Source: Sesamum alatum
Lineage: Eukaryota > Streptophyta > Magnoliopsida > Lamiales > Pedaliaceae
DNA length: 64,000 nucleotides
NCBI GenBank assembly: GCA_034509735.1
Contig: JACGWO010000002.1
Span: 42,921,702 to 42,985,701, forward strand
Reading direction: 5' to 3'
In this document: positions 38,154 through 52,200 of the stretch, piece by piece
Layout: every line of letters starts with the position of its first letter
Numbering within the stretch: the first letter of the stretch is position 1
Translations under genes and position numbers: made by a program
The notes under the pieces: generated by a model
The model's input: the letters and a program-made list of their open reading frames with translations, nothing else
What the model was told of the DNA's origin: nothing
Databases searched by the model: none

Positions 38154-41100
38154 ATGCCGTCAGCATTTCTTGAAGACTGTATTATATCTACTTAGGCTAG
38201 GCCTTTATTATGATCTATTCGGTGCTCGATATGTTGTGGAGCATGTATTATCTTTTGTACATTTTCTTGACGCTTTTACATTACTTCTATTGATAGAACA
38301 GATAAATTTTTGTGCCAGCTTCCTTTTCCTTCCAACTTACCTTTCCACTACCATTACAACCAATTTAGGTTCTAACTTCTTAGCTACTGGAAAAGCTCGT
38401 AAGGCTGGGAATAATTTGGTGATCTAGACAATTTATATTTCCTGCTGTATATGTTTTTATGTCACCAACACTTGCCAAAATATGGTTGACTTTATATGGT
38501 AGTAGAATCCTATGATGAACTTATTATTAAATTTTAGAAGCAGTTGACCAAATGTAAACTGCAATGCTCATTTTGCCACCTGCATCATCAGTGCATTATG
38601 AAACTAGACCATGATAACATAAAAAACTACTTGGCTGAATCAGATTACTATCAGCTGAAGAAAAGCCTAGTCCAGTTCACAGTTCCCAAATTGGTACCTA
38701 CCTGTGATTGCTGATCTATGAAAGTTAGAAAATGCTTCTTTGTTGATTGCTATTCATCTTCACATTTCATGCCTGTCCTTTGAATAGAACCTTGAATGGG
38801 TGTGTGTTCAAGTCTGTGAGTAGGCACCCTTGTAAATCAAAATAATAGTACATGATGAGCTTGTGGGTAGTGCAATCATATGGATTTTCTACATTCAATG
38901 TTTCTCGCACACACACTAACGTGCTCATTACATGATTGAGAAAATAATATGTGAACATACGACACCTGGAGCATCTACGGAGCTGCTTTTGAGATATTTA
39001 AGATTGAGGCATGCCATTATATTTCCACTTAATCTACCAACCAAGTAGTCTATGAGTTGGTGAAACATGCATGATCTTGAATAGAACACTTTATAATGAG
39101 AAATAGGGTTAAGTTCCACTCTCTGTCTGTGGCTACCAGTGTAAGGAATTAAGAAATGCAGCCAAGAGCCACATTACCAGACAATTATGAAAGCCTGGCA
39201 ACTGGTTGTACTTGAACTTTGCTTGGGACATGTTTATACATATGTTGATGACATTTAGTGTACTCTTTATTGTTTTTTACAATATTTAAGGTGGTTGACT
39301 TTTAGATTAACCATTGTTTAGCCTCACCTGTTTGTAGCTTTCTTCAGAGTATCTTTTAAATGCCAGCATTTGACCTGTCCTTTTTGTCTAAGCACATTAC
39401 TTCTTTAGTATTAGATACTTGGGATTATTTAGTTTTCTAATCCCTTTACAGGCCTTGGTTGTATTACTAAGTCATTGAACCATCTTGCTGCCAGCTTGTA
39501 TTTATGTTTTGTTTTTTGTCAGTATCGGGACTCCGACTCCATCTGACGTGTATATGAGTTCTCCCAAAATACTAAAATAGTTGGAGTTTGGCAGGTGATG
39601 GATTTTCAAATAAAGCATTGTTTATTGGTTTAGATTATGTAGTCAACTCAAGCTTTATTTCCCATTAGTTAGCTTAAGAAAACACAATTATCTTTGAGAT
39701 TAGAATTCAGAACTACTTTTTCCTTTCTAAGTCATTTGTGACTTAGGTAACTTTGTGATCCCATCATATTCTAACATAAAGATGATCATAGAACTCGACA
39801 CTTGGGAGGTTTATAAATCAGTTAGCTATTGACTTCTTGATGATTGTGACAAATAGGGAAAACTTTTATTTGAATTCAGTTTGTTCATATTGAATAATTA
39901 CCTTCCAAGTGTTATTATACTTATCATATAATTGATTATTCTCCTTACATATGGCGAGTATCGTACCCAATTTGACTTAAAACTTTTAATTAAATAAATT
40001 TGTGATTGATTGAAGTCACAGTTAACTTTTTTCCATTCTTCATAAGGAGAACTTTGGAGTATCTTGGGATGCCTATTTATTTTGAGAGAGAATAGGGGTT
40101 ATATGATGTCTTTGATGACTTCTCTTAAAGGTATAGAACCCTAATTAAACATGGAGAAAATTATAAAATAAAAAAAAAAAAACTTATATGACTCAACTTT
40201 CATCCTTAAAATAGCAACCAAAAATACAATGATAAGAGTAAAGTCCACTGCCAATGATGGCAGCATAGGTGTGCGTAAGGTCATAAATACCGGGAGGGTC
40301 CATAGGCAGCTACTTTGCTAGGCCACTGAATTAAGGGAAAGTCAAATGGATAAACATTGGATGTGGTCCATGGCTGCTGATGTTACACACACAAACACAA
40401 TGAACACGCACAGAGGACTGACTAGTGGTGCAAGAACATCAGGTCAAAGTTTTCATCAGGCTTATGATTTATGAGAAAATTTTGACAAATGGAAGATAAA
40501 TTTGTTCAATGAATGATTATGAAGTTCATGTATTATGTGAATACATGAACATAATTAAGTAGACTTCACGTACTTGAAAATGGCGAAATGTGGTGGAAAT
40601 TATGGTTTTTGTAGTAGGTTACGATCATGTTAAAAGAAACGTTTTACGTACTATGTACTGAAGTCGTTTGAAGTAATGGAAGTCCATCTACATTGAAAAT
40701 GACTTTCTCCTCAATCCTCTAAGTTATATGTAGTTGTGTAACTTTTGCCACCACAACTTTCAACAGCTTTGAGATTTAGTGTACGAGGAGTCGGTTTTCA
40801 ATCCTACGAGATTACATGTTGAAGTTGTGCTCTCCTTCTGCTACTGTTGATTATGACTGAGACTGCATCTTTCACTATCTAATTAACGATAACTTTGAAC
40901 TATCTGTTACACTTAACGACCAAAGGAACCACAAGAATCATATGTATCCTGCAAATGTAGCCTTTATTTGTTCCTGTCGGTGTTTATTGTCTCTACCGAC
41001 TGATGATGTGATTCTGTTCTTGAACCTTTGATTCTGCTACACAAATTAGGTACATTAGAATGAACAAAACTTGGACTGATATTTCCATTAGTTGCCTTGC

Positions 41101-41484
41101 GGACTTTTTTACACGTCGTAGGAAAATAACAAGGTGAAGAAAAAAAAATAAATAAAAAGAATTTACCTAACTACATACTACCATTACATGTAATCCTCCT
41201 ACTCTTGAGTTTCTCATCCTAGTGGAAAAAGTGAATACTGGCTAAATTTCTTTCCTCAGCTTCTTCTTCGAGCATATATGTTGTATATGGAAACTCTTTA
41301 TGTACAATTGTCTTTCCCTTGCAGTTTACACCAGAAATCTTTCTTCTGGTTTCTGTGTTGCTTTCCAACTGATTTCTCCATCATTCTTGATCCATACAAT
41401 GTGGAAAACTGATTTTCTTGGCAAATTTTGCTTTCTATAATTAGAAACTTGGCTTTGTCTCTGAGCACATGGTATTGGAGTTTT
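38154..41484. other. Gene-free 3.3-kb interval between convergent NNF1 and CYP707A
   Basis: Should include both 3' UTRs. Only short chance frames are present on either strand. No terminal repeats, transposon domains or RNA gene stand out. It is less AT-rich than the right half of the window. Confidence 0.5.
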
Positions 41485-43592
41485 TTATTTCTTGAGAGAG
41501 AGCTTGATGGGCAGACCATTCTGGGGAAGTGGAAAGGGCCCATACTGAATTCCATTTTGTGGGGCCATCACAGACCACCTGCAAGATTAGAAGGATTGGA
41601 ACAAAATTCATCAGGTTGAGAAATAGAAATAAAGAGGGGCATTCTATTTTTAGGAACTAACTTTCACCTAGGATTAAACAAACAAAGGTGGTTATGTGAA
41701 ACCACTTTCACCTACCTGTACTTTGTGGTTAGATGGTGTAAGAGAACCAAAATCTCCAGCTTGGCCAACTCATTCCCTGGACATGCGTGGGTCCCGTTGC
41801 CAAATGGCATGAAAGTATTGGGCTTGGGTGAAACCTGTCACATTATGGGAGGCACACAACACTGTTTAGGCCCTGAGATCATGGGATTCTTGATTCATAC
41901 AAAGCTAGTTTTTTTTTTAGGATTTTATTTTTACCTCAAATCTTGAAGGATCAAATTTCTCAGGCTCTGGGAAGTTGTCTGGGCTGTGGTGAATGTTTCT
42001 GAAGAGTGGTAATACTTTCCATCCTTTAGGAATGAGGTATCCTGTTAAGTTCCACAAACAAAGGAAAGCAAGATTCTTATTAGTATTTCTTTTATGGTAG
42101 TAAAAAAGGAGTAGAGTTCAAACAAAAGGGGTTGCCAGTCATTTTCTGACAGGCTTTGAACTTACCATTAAACTCAACATCCTCAACAGCTTCTCTGAAG
42201 GTAAAAGATAAGATAGAGGCAACTCTGAGTGTTTCCAGGATAACCCTTGTGGTAATAGGCATCTTCTTGGTATCAGCCCAGTTCAGAGCTTTCTCCTCAT
42301 CCCCACACTCTTCTTTTGCCTTCTTGATTGCCTCTTGCTCTTCCTGTAAAGTCACAGACATATATGTCAAGAAATTAATATTTTCATTCACCGGCATGTC
42401 TGATATATTTTTTTTCATTGTTAAATCTAAGATTGGGGAAAATTGAGATTGTTTTGATGGTTAGGATTTAGATTCTTACAGTGACAGCTTGCAGAACACT
42501 TGGATTTTCAGCGAGGTACTTGAGAATCCAAGTTAGGACACTAGCTGTGGTGTCGCGGGCTGCGAAGATTACACCGATTATGTTGTCTGCAATCTGTTCA
42601 TCGGATAGCCCCTCTGAATCCCCCATGAATGATCCCAGAAGATCATTGTGATCTTGCTTTCTTTGTCTTCTGAGTGACAGAATCTTAGCCAAGATTTGTG
42701 CTAACTCCTTCCTGGCCTTCATGGCTTTGTGGAAAAGTGTTCCGGGAAGGTTGATGGGCATCGAATTGTATCCCTTTTCAAGAATGTAATAGCACCTCTT
42801 GAGGTCTTCTCTGTACAGAACTTCGTCCTTTCCGAGTATGGAAAGTAATGCCACGTTGAATGCATACTGCATGAGTCAAAATTGAAGGCAAAGCTCTGGT
42901 TAATTACAATCAAGACAGAGGATCCCAAGTTGAGTAAGTAAAACAGGGGCAGCTCTGTTTTTTTGAAACATACTGTTTTCATTTCTTGGAAAGTGGTGAT
43001 CAGTTTGCCTTCCCATGATTCCAGGGAGTTTGTGGCAATGGACTCGATGTCGGACACGATGTTCTTGATGGCCTCAGGCATGAAGGCACGAAGGACGAGC
43101 TTTCTGAGCTTGGTGTGGTAATCCCCTTGGTGGAAGAATATGGCTTGTTTGCCCAACATCCTCTCTTTGCTAGCTGGGAATGTGGGCTTGAAGAGGTTTG
43201 CTTTTGAGACGAGCACGACTTTGGCCGCCTCAGGGCTTGAAATCATCACACAGGGACATCCCAATATGTGAGTCTTGAATATGGAACCATACCTGTTGAA
43301 AAAAAGCAAGAAAGAATTCTTGTAAGTACCCTTCTTTTATTCCTTAACTGAGAACCTATGAGAGAAGAAAAGATGAAATTTGAACTCACTTCTTGACTTT
43401 GGATGCAAAGAAAGTGTTTGGGTTTTGGGAGTAGAGTTGGAAGGTTTCACCAATATAAGGCCAGCCCATGGTGCCTGGTGGAAGTGGCAACTTCACATGT
43501 CCAAAGGCCAGGAATTTGGGAGTAAATTTGAGGAGCAAGAAAGAGAAGAATAAGGCTGCAAAAGGGAACAAACACAAGGAGATGAATTCCAT
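41485..43592 (-). CDS. CYP707A: Abscisic acid 8'-hydroxylase, cytochrome P450 CYP707A
   Basis: Complete, seven exons (minus strand): 43592-43390, 43292-42974, 42866-42480, 42343-42166, 42041-41935, 41834-41716, 41578-41485; 468 residues, matching the usual length of about 467. Features in order: N-terminal membrane anchor (about 2-30), [20 protein letters not shown] after it, [20 protein letters not shown]-helix AARDTTAS (about 276-283), ETLR of the ExxR pair (340-343), FDPSRFE, and the haem loop [10 protein letters not shown] (409-418, Cys ligand 416). All catalytic motifs are intact. The enzyme hydroxylates ABA at C-8', which leads to phaseic acid and lowers ABA in seeds, guard cells and stressed tissue; it is ER-bound. 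Sequence and position suggest a CYP707A1/A3-type member. An ACGT core element and TATA box lie upstream. Confidence 0.95.
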
Positions 43593-43712
43593 GATTGGGT
43601 AATGATGATGGGTGATGTAGCAAGTGATAGTAGTAGTAGTAGTAGATGATGATGAGTTTTTGTGGGAGGAAAAATTTGTTGTTGTTGGAGTGAAGAAATG
43701 AAGGTAAAGGGG

Positions 43713-43720
43713 TATATATA
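43713..43720 (-). promoter_or_regulatory. TATA box of CYP707A
   Basis: Minus-strand TATATATA-like sequence (CCTATATATACC), 121-128 bases before the ATG, at a suitable distance for a short 5' UTR. Confidence 0.6.
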
Positions 43721-43850
43721 GGTAGGGAAGGAAGAGAGGGGGTGCAACAAAAGAATGGCCCTTTCAATTACAGCTCGAATCCCACACACGGAATCTCCCT
43801 CCAGCTCATGTACCTTGTGAGAGAGAGGTGAGGAGAGGAGACACCCTTTT

Positions 43851-43881
43851 TATGTATATGTATATGTGTATGTATATGTAT

Positions 43882-43918
<37 letters not shown>
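43851..43918. repeat. Compound (TATATG)n and (GA)n microsatellite in the CYP707A promoter
   Basis: A TATG/TATATG run at 43851-43883 is followed directly by about 16 GA units at 43887-43918. It lies 260-330 bases upstream of the ATG, a probable site of length polymorphism. Confidence 0.9.
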
Positions 43919-43925
<7 letters not shown>

Positions 43926-43938
43926 GGGGTGGGTGGGT

Positions 43939-43946
43939 GCACGTCA
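43939..43946 (-). promoter_or_regulatory. ACGT-core (ABRE/bZIP-like) element upstream of CYP707A
   Basis: TGACGTGC on the minus strand, about 350 bases before the ATG. CYP707A genes are commonly ABA- and stress-inducible, and ACGT cores bind bZIP factors. A single site is weak evidence. Confidence 0.35.
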
Positions 43947-44589
43947 AAAACAAAAAAGAAAAAAGAAAGGGCGTGTGGGGAAATACTGGTTGACCATTAA
44001 TGGTCTAGTTGAGTTGAGTTGAAGAGGTGCGCGGAAACAACCCTTTTTCGGTTAACACAAAAATAATAAAAGGGGAATGAATTTTGCCATCCGTACCATC
44101 ACTCCCTTTACTTTGTTTTTTTCCACCCTTCCCTCCCTCCTCTTTCTTTTATATTTATATTTATATATACATGCATTTTGAAGGAATTACAGAACAAGAT
44201 GGGTAAGTTCTTCTTCACTGGTTTACCGCAGTAAAAATGAAAAATTGTTTGTGTACATGCCTTCTGCATGATTCTTACCTCTTCTATTATACATTCAAGA
44301 TTAGTTAGGTTGAAAGTTGAAACAATACAAGATATTTTTCAATTAAATTATTATTATATATATGTTATGTCACGTATAAAATTCATATTACCCGTATTTA
44401 ATGAGATACTTTTATATAAACGTAATATACATGTATATAAAATTAAAATATCCTTCTCAATACAGTGTACCTATAATAATTTCTTGAAATAGGATGTATG
44501 TACAAAACGTTCTTTTACTATAAATAAATGTAAAGAGAAATCATTACGTAGGGTGTTGTGTATACATATATATATTTATATACAAGAAA

Positions 44590-44611
44590 GGGGGGGGGGG
44601 GGGTGGGGGGG
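44590..44611 (+). repeat. Poly-G tract (G14-T-G7)
   Basis: Twenty-one G in 22 bases inside very AT-rich DNA. It could form a quadruplex, and it is a typical site of length error in sequencing. Confidence 0.9.
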
Positions 44612-47589
44612 AACAAGTTGTATTTGTTGAAGAAGTAGGAAGAAAATAGGCGTCGAGTTGAGAATAAATAAAAAGATGGATAGAATTGAAGGTTTGACTG
44701 TGGACTCAGATTCAAATAATAATACTACACTTCACACTCCCCATCAACATTCATTCAAATATCTCATGTTTATTTCTTTTTTATATTTCTTTCATATCTC
44801 TCTCTATAATATATATATATATATATTTGTAAATATACACATAAATTTTTACATGAAAATGACCTAATAAATGTAAAAATTAATTTGGAATTGAATAATT
44901 GAATATCTACTTGTTGACGACATGTGGCGTGTATATGAGCCTTTTCATCTCTCTTTGTTATACGTATATATAATTCGGTATATTGAATATCAAAATCATT
45001 AATTATATTAACACTTTTAGCAATTAAAATTGATATCTCCACAATTATTTAATTGTAACGTTCTATACAAAATTGTTTTTTTTTTTAATAAAATATAACA
45101 AGTTTAAATGAAACTAGTTGAGATATAAACTTTGACGAGAAAAGAAAAGAGAGAAACAAAGGTTTGGAGAACGCCGTGCAGAAAAAGTAGTACGTAGTAG
45201 CACATGGTAGAGTGGGAAAATTAGAGAAAAAAATTGTTCAATGGAGGGTAGATCTGTAAAAAAGTCAATGTGGTTCTTGATTTTAATCTTTGACATATTT
45301 TCTCCAATCACGTGAGATGTGATCTTATCTAATTAATTATCAGTTATAAAATGATGAGATTTGAAATTATGTCTATATATTTAAATTTTGAAGAAAAAAA
45401 ATACGTAATGTCAAGGACAACTTCTAGAGGATTGTTTGAAATCTTCAAAACGATCGTGTAAATGATCAGATTATTAGAAAGAACGTGAAGCCAAATTGTC
45501 ACGGGGACGTTCTTGAAATTATTTTTTTTTATCACATCTTCTTAATTTTAGATATTTAGAATAAGACATTTTTATATTATTTTTCGTTATGTCGTAAATT
45601 TTTTATATTACAATGAGGGGTGAGGGAGGGGACACCTGGATGTGAACTCAAGAATCGATCCTCCCCTGTAAGGACCAGGATGATGTTAACTCAATCAATT
45701 TGTTGATAGTTATGACGTAATAACTTTAATTATGATGAACGGGCAAATATTTAAGTAGAAATAAGAGATTGTAGGTGAAAAATAGTTAAAGAAGAAGCAC
45801 ACAAGTAAAATCGGAAGGTAAAATTACATAATTGCCCGTGCAACTTACTTGTACCAGTAGTACGTTTTCACGTACTAACTCACACAAAATGGTATGGCAT
45901 TTCATCAATATATCATTGCTTAGCTACTCAACTTTTCCTCTTCTCCTTTGTTGCTCATGTGATTTGTGCTTCGATTAAATATGCATGATTTAACCATGTT
46001 CACGTACGTAGGACAACTAACTAAAACTAACTAATTATCGTAAAACTTAAAAGGTTTGTGAAGAAAATATTCATTCAATAATCAAAATATATTGAAAGTG
46101 AGTTTAATCCATGTATTTATAAGTTTTCGAGTATTTTGCGAATTGTTCTTCATTAATTACAATGTCTAGTATCGCATGACGAAGGTTATTCATAAATACT
46201 ATTGTCACCCCCAAGAAAAAAAAGAATTGAAAATCGTCTAAAGGGAATGAAGAATTATGTTTTTTTTTTTTTTTTTATATTAGTCGAGTGTGATCTAATC
46301 TGTAACAATATAGTACGCTGATGGAATATTAACCCTTGATCACAACGTCATCCTGTGGGCATAAGTTTGGCTACAGGACTGTGCGTATTCTGACATGTTT
46401 ATTTCAAGTATGTTTTTATTACTTTAAAATCTAATTCTTCGATTCTCTCAGTCTCATGTGGAAATATTCAAACATATACTAATTCAATTATCAGAAGATC
46501 TTGATAGGGGTAATATCGTATATTGATTGCTCTGTCAGTTTTTCGATAAAGGTATGTCAACACATCGATCAAGATCCTAATGTCACTGTGATCTCGATCT
46601 GGATCAGTTCTCTTATCAAAGTGCTCATTTATTTATTACAACTGGCCAAAAATGAGGAATAATCTTTTTAATTCCAACCTTGTAGTAACATTCCTATTTT
46701 CTAGGCACTTTTTGTATATTTGACGTGGGGTAATCTCCTGAAGGTCTTACCAATACCTGTTGCCTTAAGCTCTAGTTCAAACTATAAACAAGACAGGATC
46801 TGCTCCTTATTCGGATCGTTCGGCCTGGTCTCCATACAATCTAAACCTTAGTGTGTACATATATCATTTTTAAATTTATGGTTCATGTGAACTAATATAA
46901 TAACTAAGAAAATATAAATAGTTGTCCTGCATGTCCCAAGTATAACTCTTGCTACCATAATATTTCATACGACCTTAAATATTTTTCCTTTACAATTTGA
47001 CTAATTTAAACATCGAAGGACTATAACCGAGACCTTCTCGATATGATTCTTACGATTTTCTGTCTCGTATGTCTTCATTTAAGGGAAATCAAGATGTATT
47101 ATTCCATTTAAGAAGCATGTTGATCTCCCAGCCGTAAATACAATCCAAGCTAAAAATAGTACATTGATGTATGTGGGGAAAACCATACATATATATACAT
47201 GTATTAATTGACCCTACTATAAAGGATAAACTAAAATTATAGGTAGAATTATTCTAAGGCGTGTGCTATAAAATCCCAGATATTGTCAAAGTCGTCAGTC
47301 ATTCAAAAGTGCTTCTTTTTCAAGGTCAAAGCTTTCAATTGAAAGTACGTCTTTAGCATCCAACATAGAATGGCGTCGGGTTTTTTGGACCAAAAATATA
47401 CAGACTCAACTTTGATAATGACATAATTAATGCTTAGTCTTACGTCTCTTTAGACTTTTACACTACTTTATTTCTCATTTTTATAATAATAATAATATTA
47501 TTATTATTATTTAATATAGATAATTTAATGTATTAATTAATGTAAAAATTGTATTCATATAAAAACACATATTCTTTTAGATTTTTGCT

Positions 47590-48080
47590 ACTCAAAGATC
47601 AAATTTTTGGATACCATTGTGACAGGGGTTACTCTTCCTATTCCGAAAATGTTCTTGAAAGAGACCAAAATTACACTTGAATCATCAGGATTCGCGTACT
47701 TTTCTAGCCTGGTTGGGTGACCTCAATCCGATCCGAACTATCGACCCGGATATGTGGATCCATCAGCCACCCTGGATGCTGCGAATGGGAAATCGCCAAG
47801 ATCTTGCCACGTGGAATGAATAAATCTGTACACATGGCCCTATGAATAGACGACATTCTCATTTATAACAGGTATGTCCATTTATTACAACTTAAGTTAC
47901 TTGTGTTCGAAACCTTCTATCTCGATCATCGTCTGACTTAGACATCGGAGATTTTTCGTCGGGATTATGTTTGCTCTTTTCTCATGAACCTCACTGTTTG
48001 GGACGAGCTACTGGATCGAGACCCCTCCAAGGGCACCGAGGAGATATTGTGCTAACACCAGAGATCGAGTATTACGACTC
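47590..48080. mobile_element. Possible LTR remnant (Ty3-gypsy-like)
   Basis: This block is more GC-rich than its surroundings. The phrase CTGACTTAGACATCGGAG followed by a CGTCGGG near 47933-47962 resembles the R-U5 region of many plant gypsy LTRs. No second LTR, primer site or coding domain is found, so this is a tentative solo or truncated remnant. Confidence 0.3.
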
Positions 48081-48789
48081 GAATTATGTGGTTATTAATT
48101 ATCATATTAGTATAATAAATAATCATTTTATTCAATTTAAAAATAAATAAAATGGGGGATGCGAATTTTCTCCCTTTTATTATTCAAACCTAATGAGAAT
48201 GTAGTTTTCTTTTTAAAAAAATAGTATCATGGATGGGTTGTCCATACTGTTCTGTTGGAAAAATGTTGTCATTTTTAAGGGAATATGTTATAATTATATT
48301 ATAAATTTCAAATATTAACAATTAATATACGTCAAATACTAATATTAAATATATAAAATTAATTAATAATTATTATTACAATAGACTAATAATTACTATT
48401 AAAATAAATTAATACTTACATATTTGTGAGACCTGAACCTGTGATCTGTTGGTCATGGGGCCTCAACTTCAATAACTAAACTAAACATTTTACCCCTCGT
48501 TGGCCTTCCATACAAACCCACATGTATAAAATCAAATTTATTTTAGTGAACTTCTTTTAAAAATGTCTTTTAGTTATTAGAAATTAAACTTACAAAATGA
48601 GAAATTTATATTATTTTTTTTAAAAAAAAAAACATAACACCGGCCCCATTTAAAAGAAAACCCACACGTTAATTATAGAAAATGAAATTTTAGTGGCTAC
48701 CTAATTTAATTATTCTCTTACCATAATATATTCTATTTTTCTCATTAAAAATTATATAAGAGGATAAAAAGGACGATAAAAAGTACATA

Positions 48790-49229
48790 TGATGAGAAAC
48801 AAAAACAACATTAAACTAAAAGGAGCTGAAGAAATTGGACGAAGTTATGAGAATTTGGGAAAGTTTTCTGTATTTCTGTGTGTTAAGTCTGGGGATCAAA
48901 ACCCCATTAAATACAAGTGACTTCCCGCCTAAAACAACCAAGTGTTGTAACCAATTTACACGTCAGCGACACATGGACCAATAGCTAAGAGAATAATTGA
49001 GCTGGCCTACAAATTGTCTAACAAACTAACAAACTCAGCCAAATATAAGGAACGTGAATGCTATATGACACAACCAGTGCGATTTTATCATCCAAGGTCA
49101 AATTGGCACATTGAGTCAGCATTAACTCTGAGTTGGAATGCTGACATAGCAACCTCGTCATCGTCTTCTTCAGAAGGCACAAAAGACTGAGTCTGAGGAA
49201 TCTGGAAAATGGCTCGACATACTTCAACA
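48790..49229 (-). repeat. 3' LTR of copia element
   Basis: 440 bp; on the plus strand starts TGATGAGAAACAAAAACAAC and ends TTCAACA. Partner of 53558-53997. Confidence 0.93.
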
Positions 49230-49243
49230 GTCCCCCCACAAGA
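49230..49243 (-). other. Polypurine tract of copia element
   Basis: On the minus strand a TTGTGGGGGGAC stretch directly precedes the 3' LTR, the expected place for the plus-strand primer. Confidence 0.8.
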
Positions 49244-52200
49244 TGGACCAGGCGTCAAGGAGAAAAGGTCCATCTTGGACAAAAGAGCAACAAATAAAGG
49301 ACCAGATAAGTTTTTGGTGAAAAGATCAACCAATTGAGCGCGTCTGCGGACAAAAGATGGGAGCACAAAACCTGCGTGAAACTGAATCCGAACAACATGA
49401 CAGTCAATGTCCAGGTGCTTCGTCCGTTCGTGCAAAATCGGATTGGCCATGATGTGGAGAGCAACCTTATTATCACAGAACAACGGAATAGGAAGCTCCA
49501 ACTGAATGCCAAAAGAAGACAAGATATAGGACTACCACTGAAGCTCGCAGACAGTGGCAGCCATGCTCCTGCACTTACCCTCAGCTGAAGAGCGTGAGAC
49601 AATCGCCTGCTTTTTGGAAATCCAGGAAACAAGGGCGGATCCCAGGAACACACAATAGCCATAAATGGAACGTTGTGTGTCAAGACATGAACCCCAATCA
49701 GCATCACAATAGGCACGCAACTGAGAAGAATGAACTGACGGGAAGAAGAGGCCAGAGGTAGGGGTCCCTTTCAAATTACGAACAAGATGCATGGAAACAC
49801 TCCAATGAGAGTCACATGGGTGCTGCAAAAACTGACTAAGTTGCTGCACCCCGAAAGCAATGTCTGGATCAGTGAAACCCAAATACAACATGCGTCCAAT
49901 TAAACGGCGATAGGGCTCTGGATTGGGAAGCAAAGCACCACTTTCAGCACTTAGTTTGATACCTTGAGGCAAGGGTGTGGTGACACTCTTTGCAGAAAGT
50001 AAGCCAGTGTCTGAGACAATATCATGGATGTATTTAGATTGCGTCAGTGATAATCCAGCATCAGACCGAGCAATCTGCAAGCCCAAAAAATATCTAGCAA
50101 TCCCCAGGTCTTTAATTGTGAAGAGCTGATGAAGATATCCTTTGACCTGTTCAATGAGCTCAACTGATGGACTAACCACCAGAACATCGTCTAAATAAAC
50201 AAGAAGGGCAAGGAAGGTGGCAGCAGAACCCTTCGTGAACAGACAATGATCATGGCTAGATTGATGGAATCCAAAAGCAACCAGCCTGGAAGAGATTCTT
50301 GGTTCCATTGGCGGGAGACCTACTTAAGGCCATATCAAGAATGTTTCAACTTGCAAACAGAGCCCGCAGCCACCACATAACCCTCAGGGGGATCCATGAA
50401 TATCTCCTCATCTAGATGTCCGTGTAGAAATGCATTATTGACATCAAGTTGATGGATAGCCCACCCTTGAGCAGCAGCCATTGCAAGGAGTAAGCGGATT
50501 GTAACTGCTTTAGCAAATGGAGAAAGACTCCATAAAATCCACGCCTTCAATCTGAGTATATCCTCTAGCCACAAAACGAGGCTTATGCCTATCCACCGTG
50601 CCATCATCCTTCAACTTAAGCCTGTACACCCACTTACATCCACTGGTTCTTTTGCCAGGTGAAAGAGTAGTAATCTCCCAAGTCTGATTGCTTTCTAGAG
50701 CAAGGAGCTCATCATTCATGGCCTCTCTCCATTCCCTACTCTCAGCCGTACGAGGCTCCTGCAAGGTAGACAAAGTAGCCACGACACAAGCATATGTCGA
50801 ACTAAAACTCTTCGAGATGTAAGCAAGATTAGAGGAGTTAACATGACAATAGAAGTCAGACATCCAGGAAGGCTTAGTGATAGACCTGGATGAACGTCTA
50901 GTAGGCAAATGAGGAGATAAGGAGGTAGGAAGAGAGGCTAAGTGAGCATTAGAGCTGGAAGGGGAAAAAGGTATGTGGTCAGGGGACTGTGTAGCATGAG
51001 GACTAGGACAAATAGAGGGAAGTATAGTTGAGGGAATGTCATGCACTGTAGTAGAAAGCAAAACAGAAGGATTATCAGGATGTGTGTCTGGTGTTAAAGA
51101 GGCATAAGGAAACACTGTTTCATAAAAGATAACATCTCTGGCAACAAAAATTGTATGTGTGGTCAGATCAAACAACTTATAACCCTTCTGACCTACCCCA
51201 TAACCAATGAACACACATTTTGAGGCTCGAGGAGAAAATTTGGTTTTGTGAGTATTAGTATTTGTGGCATAGCAGAGACAGCCAAAGACCCTAATGTGAT
51301 CATATGAGGGTTTTCTGTTATACAACAGCTCATAGGGTGTGCTCCAGCCCAGGAGTTGAGAAAGGATCCTATTTATAAGATATGGGGCTGTGAGGACACA
51401 GTCACCCCTGAATATGTCAGGCAATGAAGCTTGAAAGAGAAGTGCTCGTGCAACAGATAGCAGGCGTTTATGCTTTTGTTCTACCACTCCGTTTTGTTGG
51501 GCGTGTATGAGCAAAATGTTTGGTGCAAGATGCCATGTGTTTGTAGAAGTTGTTGGCAAGATGAACTCATGAATTCAGAACCATTGTCTGTACGGATCAC
51601 TTTGATTTTGAGGTTAAATTGTGTTTTAACCATGGTAAGAAAAGTTTGGATACAGTGTATGGCTTGAGATTTAAACTTCATGAGGTATGTCCAAGTATTA
51701 CGACTATAGTGATCAACAACTGTGAGAAAGTATGAGCAACCACTATGTGTATTAACTTTATAGGACCCCATATATCCATGTGGACTAAATCAAACAGACT
51801 GTTTACTTGAGTGTTGCTTAGAGGAAATGATAATCTATGTTGTTTGGCCAAATGACAAGTATCACAGGGATGTGAATTATATGATTGTGTGATATTTAAA
51901 CCAGGAATGCGCTTTATTACATTATATGAGGAATGGCCAAGTCTTTGGTGCCAAAGCACATCATTACAAGAGGAATCTATCACAACAGAGTGTGATGGTA
52001 CAAGATTAGATATATGGGAACAAAAATATTGAGCATTTAGTATGTATAACCTCCCTATAAGCTTTCCTACAACCAGTCTCTCCTTAGTCCTCAAATCCTG
52101 CAATATGCAACACGTGTAGGTGAATTGAAAGCTTATAGGTAAGGAAGCAGAAAGTCGACTGACTAAAAGTAGATTCACAGAAAAAGAGGGAATATGTAAC

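Larger units (their letters stand above)
43947..48784. other. AT-rich intergenic DNA left of the copia element
   Basis: 4.8 kb with no supportable host gene. It holds a long G run (44590-44611), an (AT)n run near 44806-44826, and one stretch that resembles an old LTR (listed separately). Remaining short open frames look like chance. Confidence 0.5.

Noticed and set aside
38154..41484. A further gene between NNF1 and CYP707A
   Set aside because: No exon with splice sites and family similarity could be found on either strand.
49334..49588. Plus-strand frame inside the copia element
   Set aside because: It is the antisense shadow of the RNase H end of pol.
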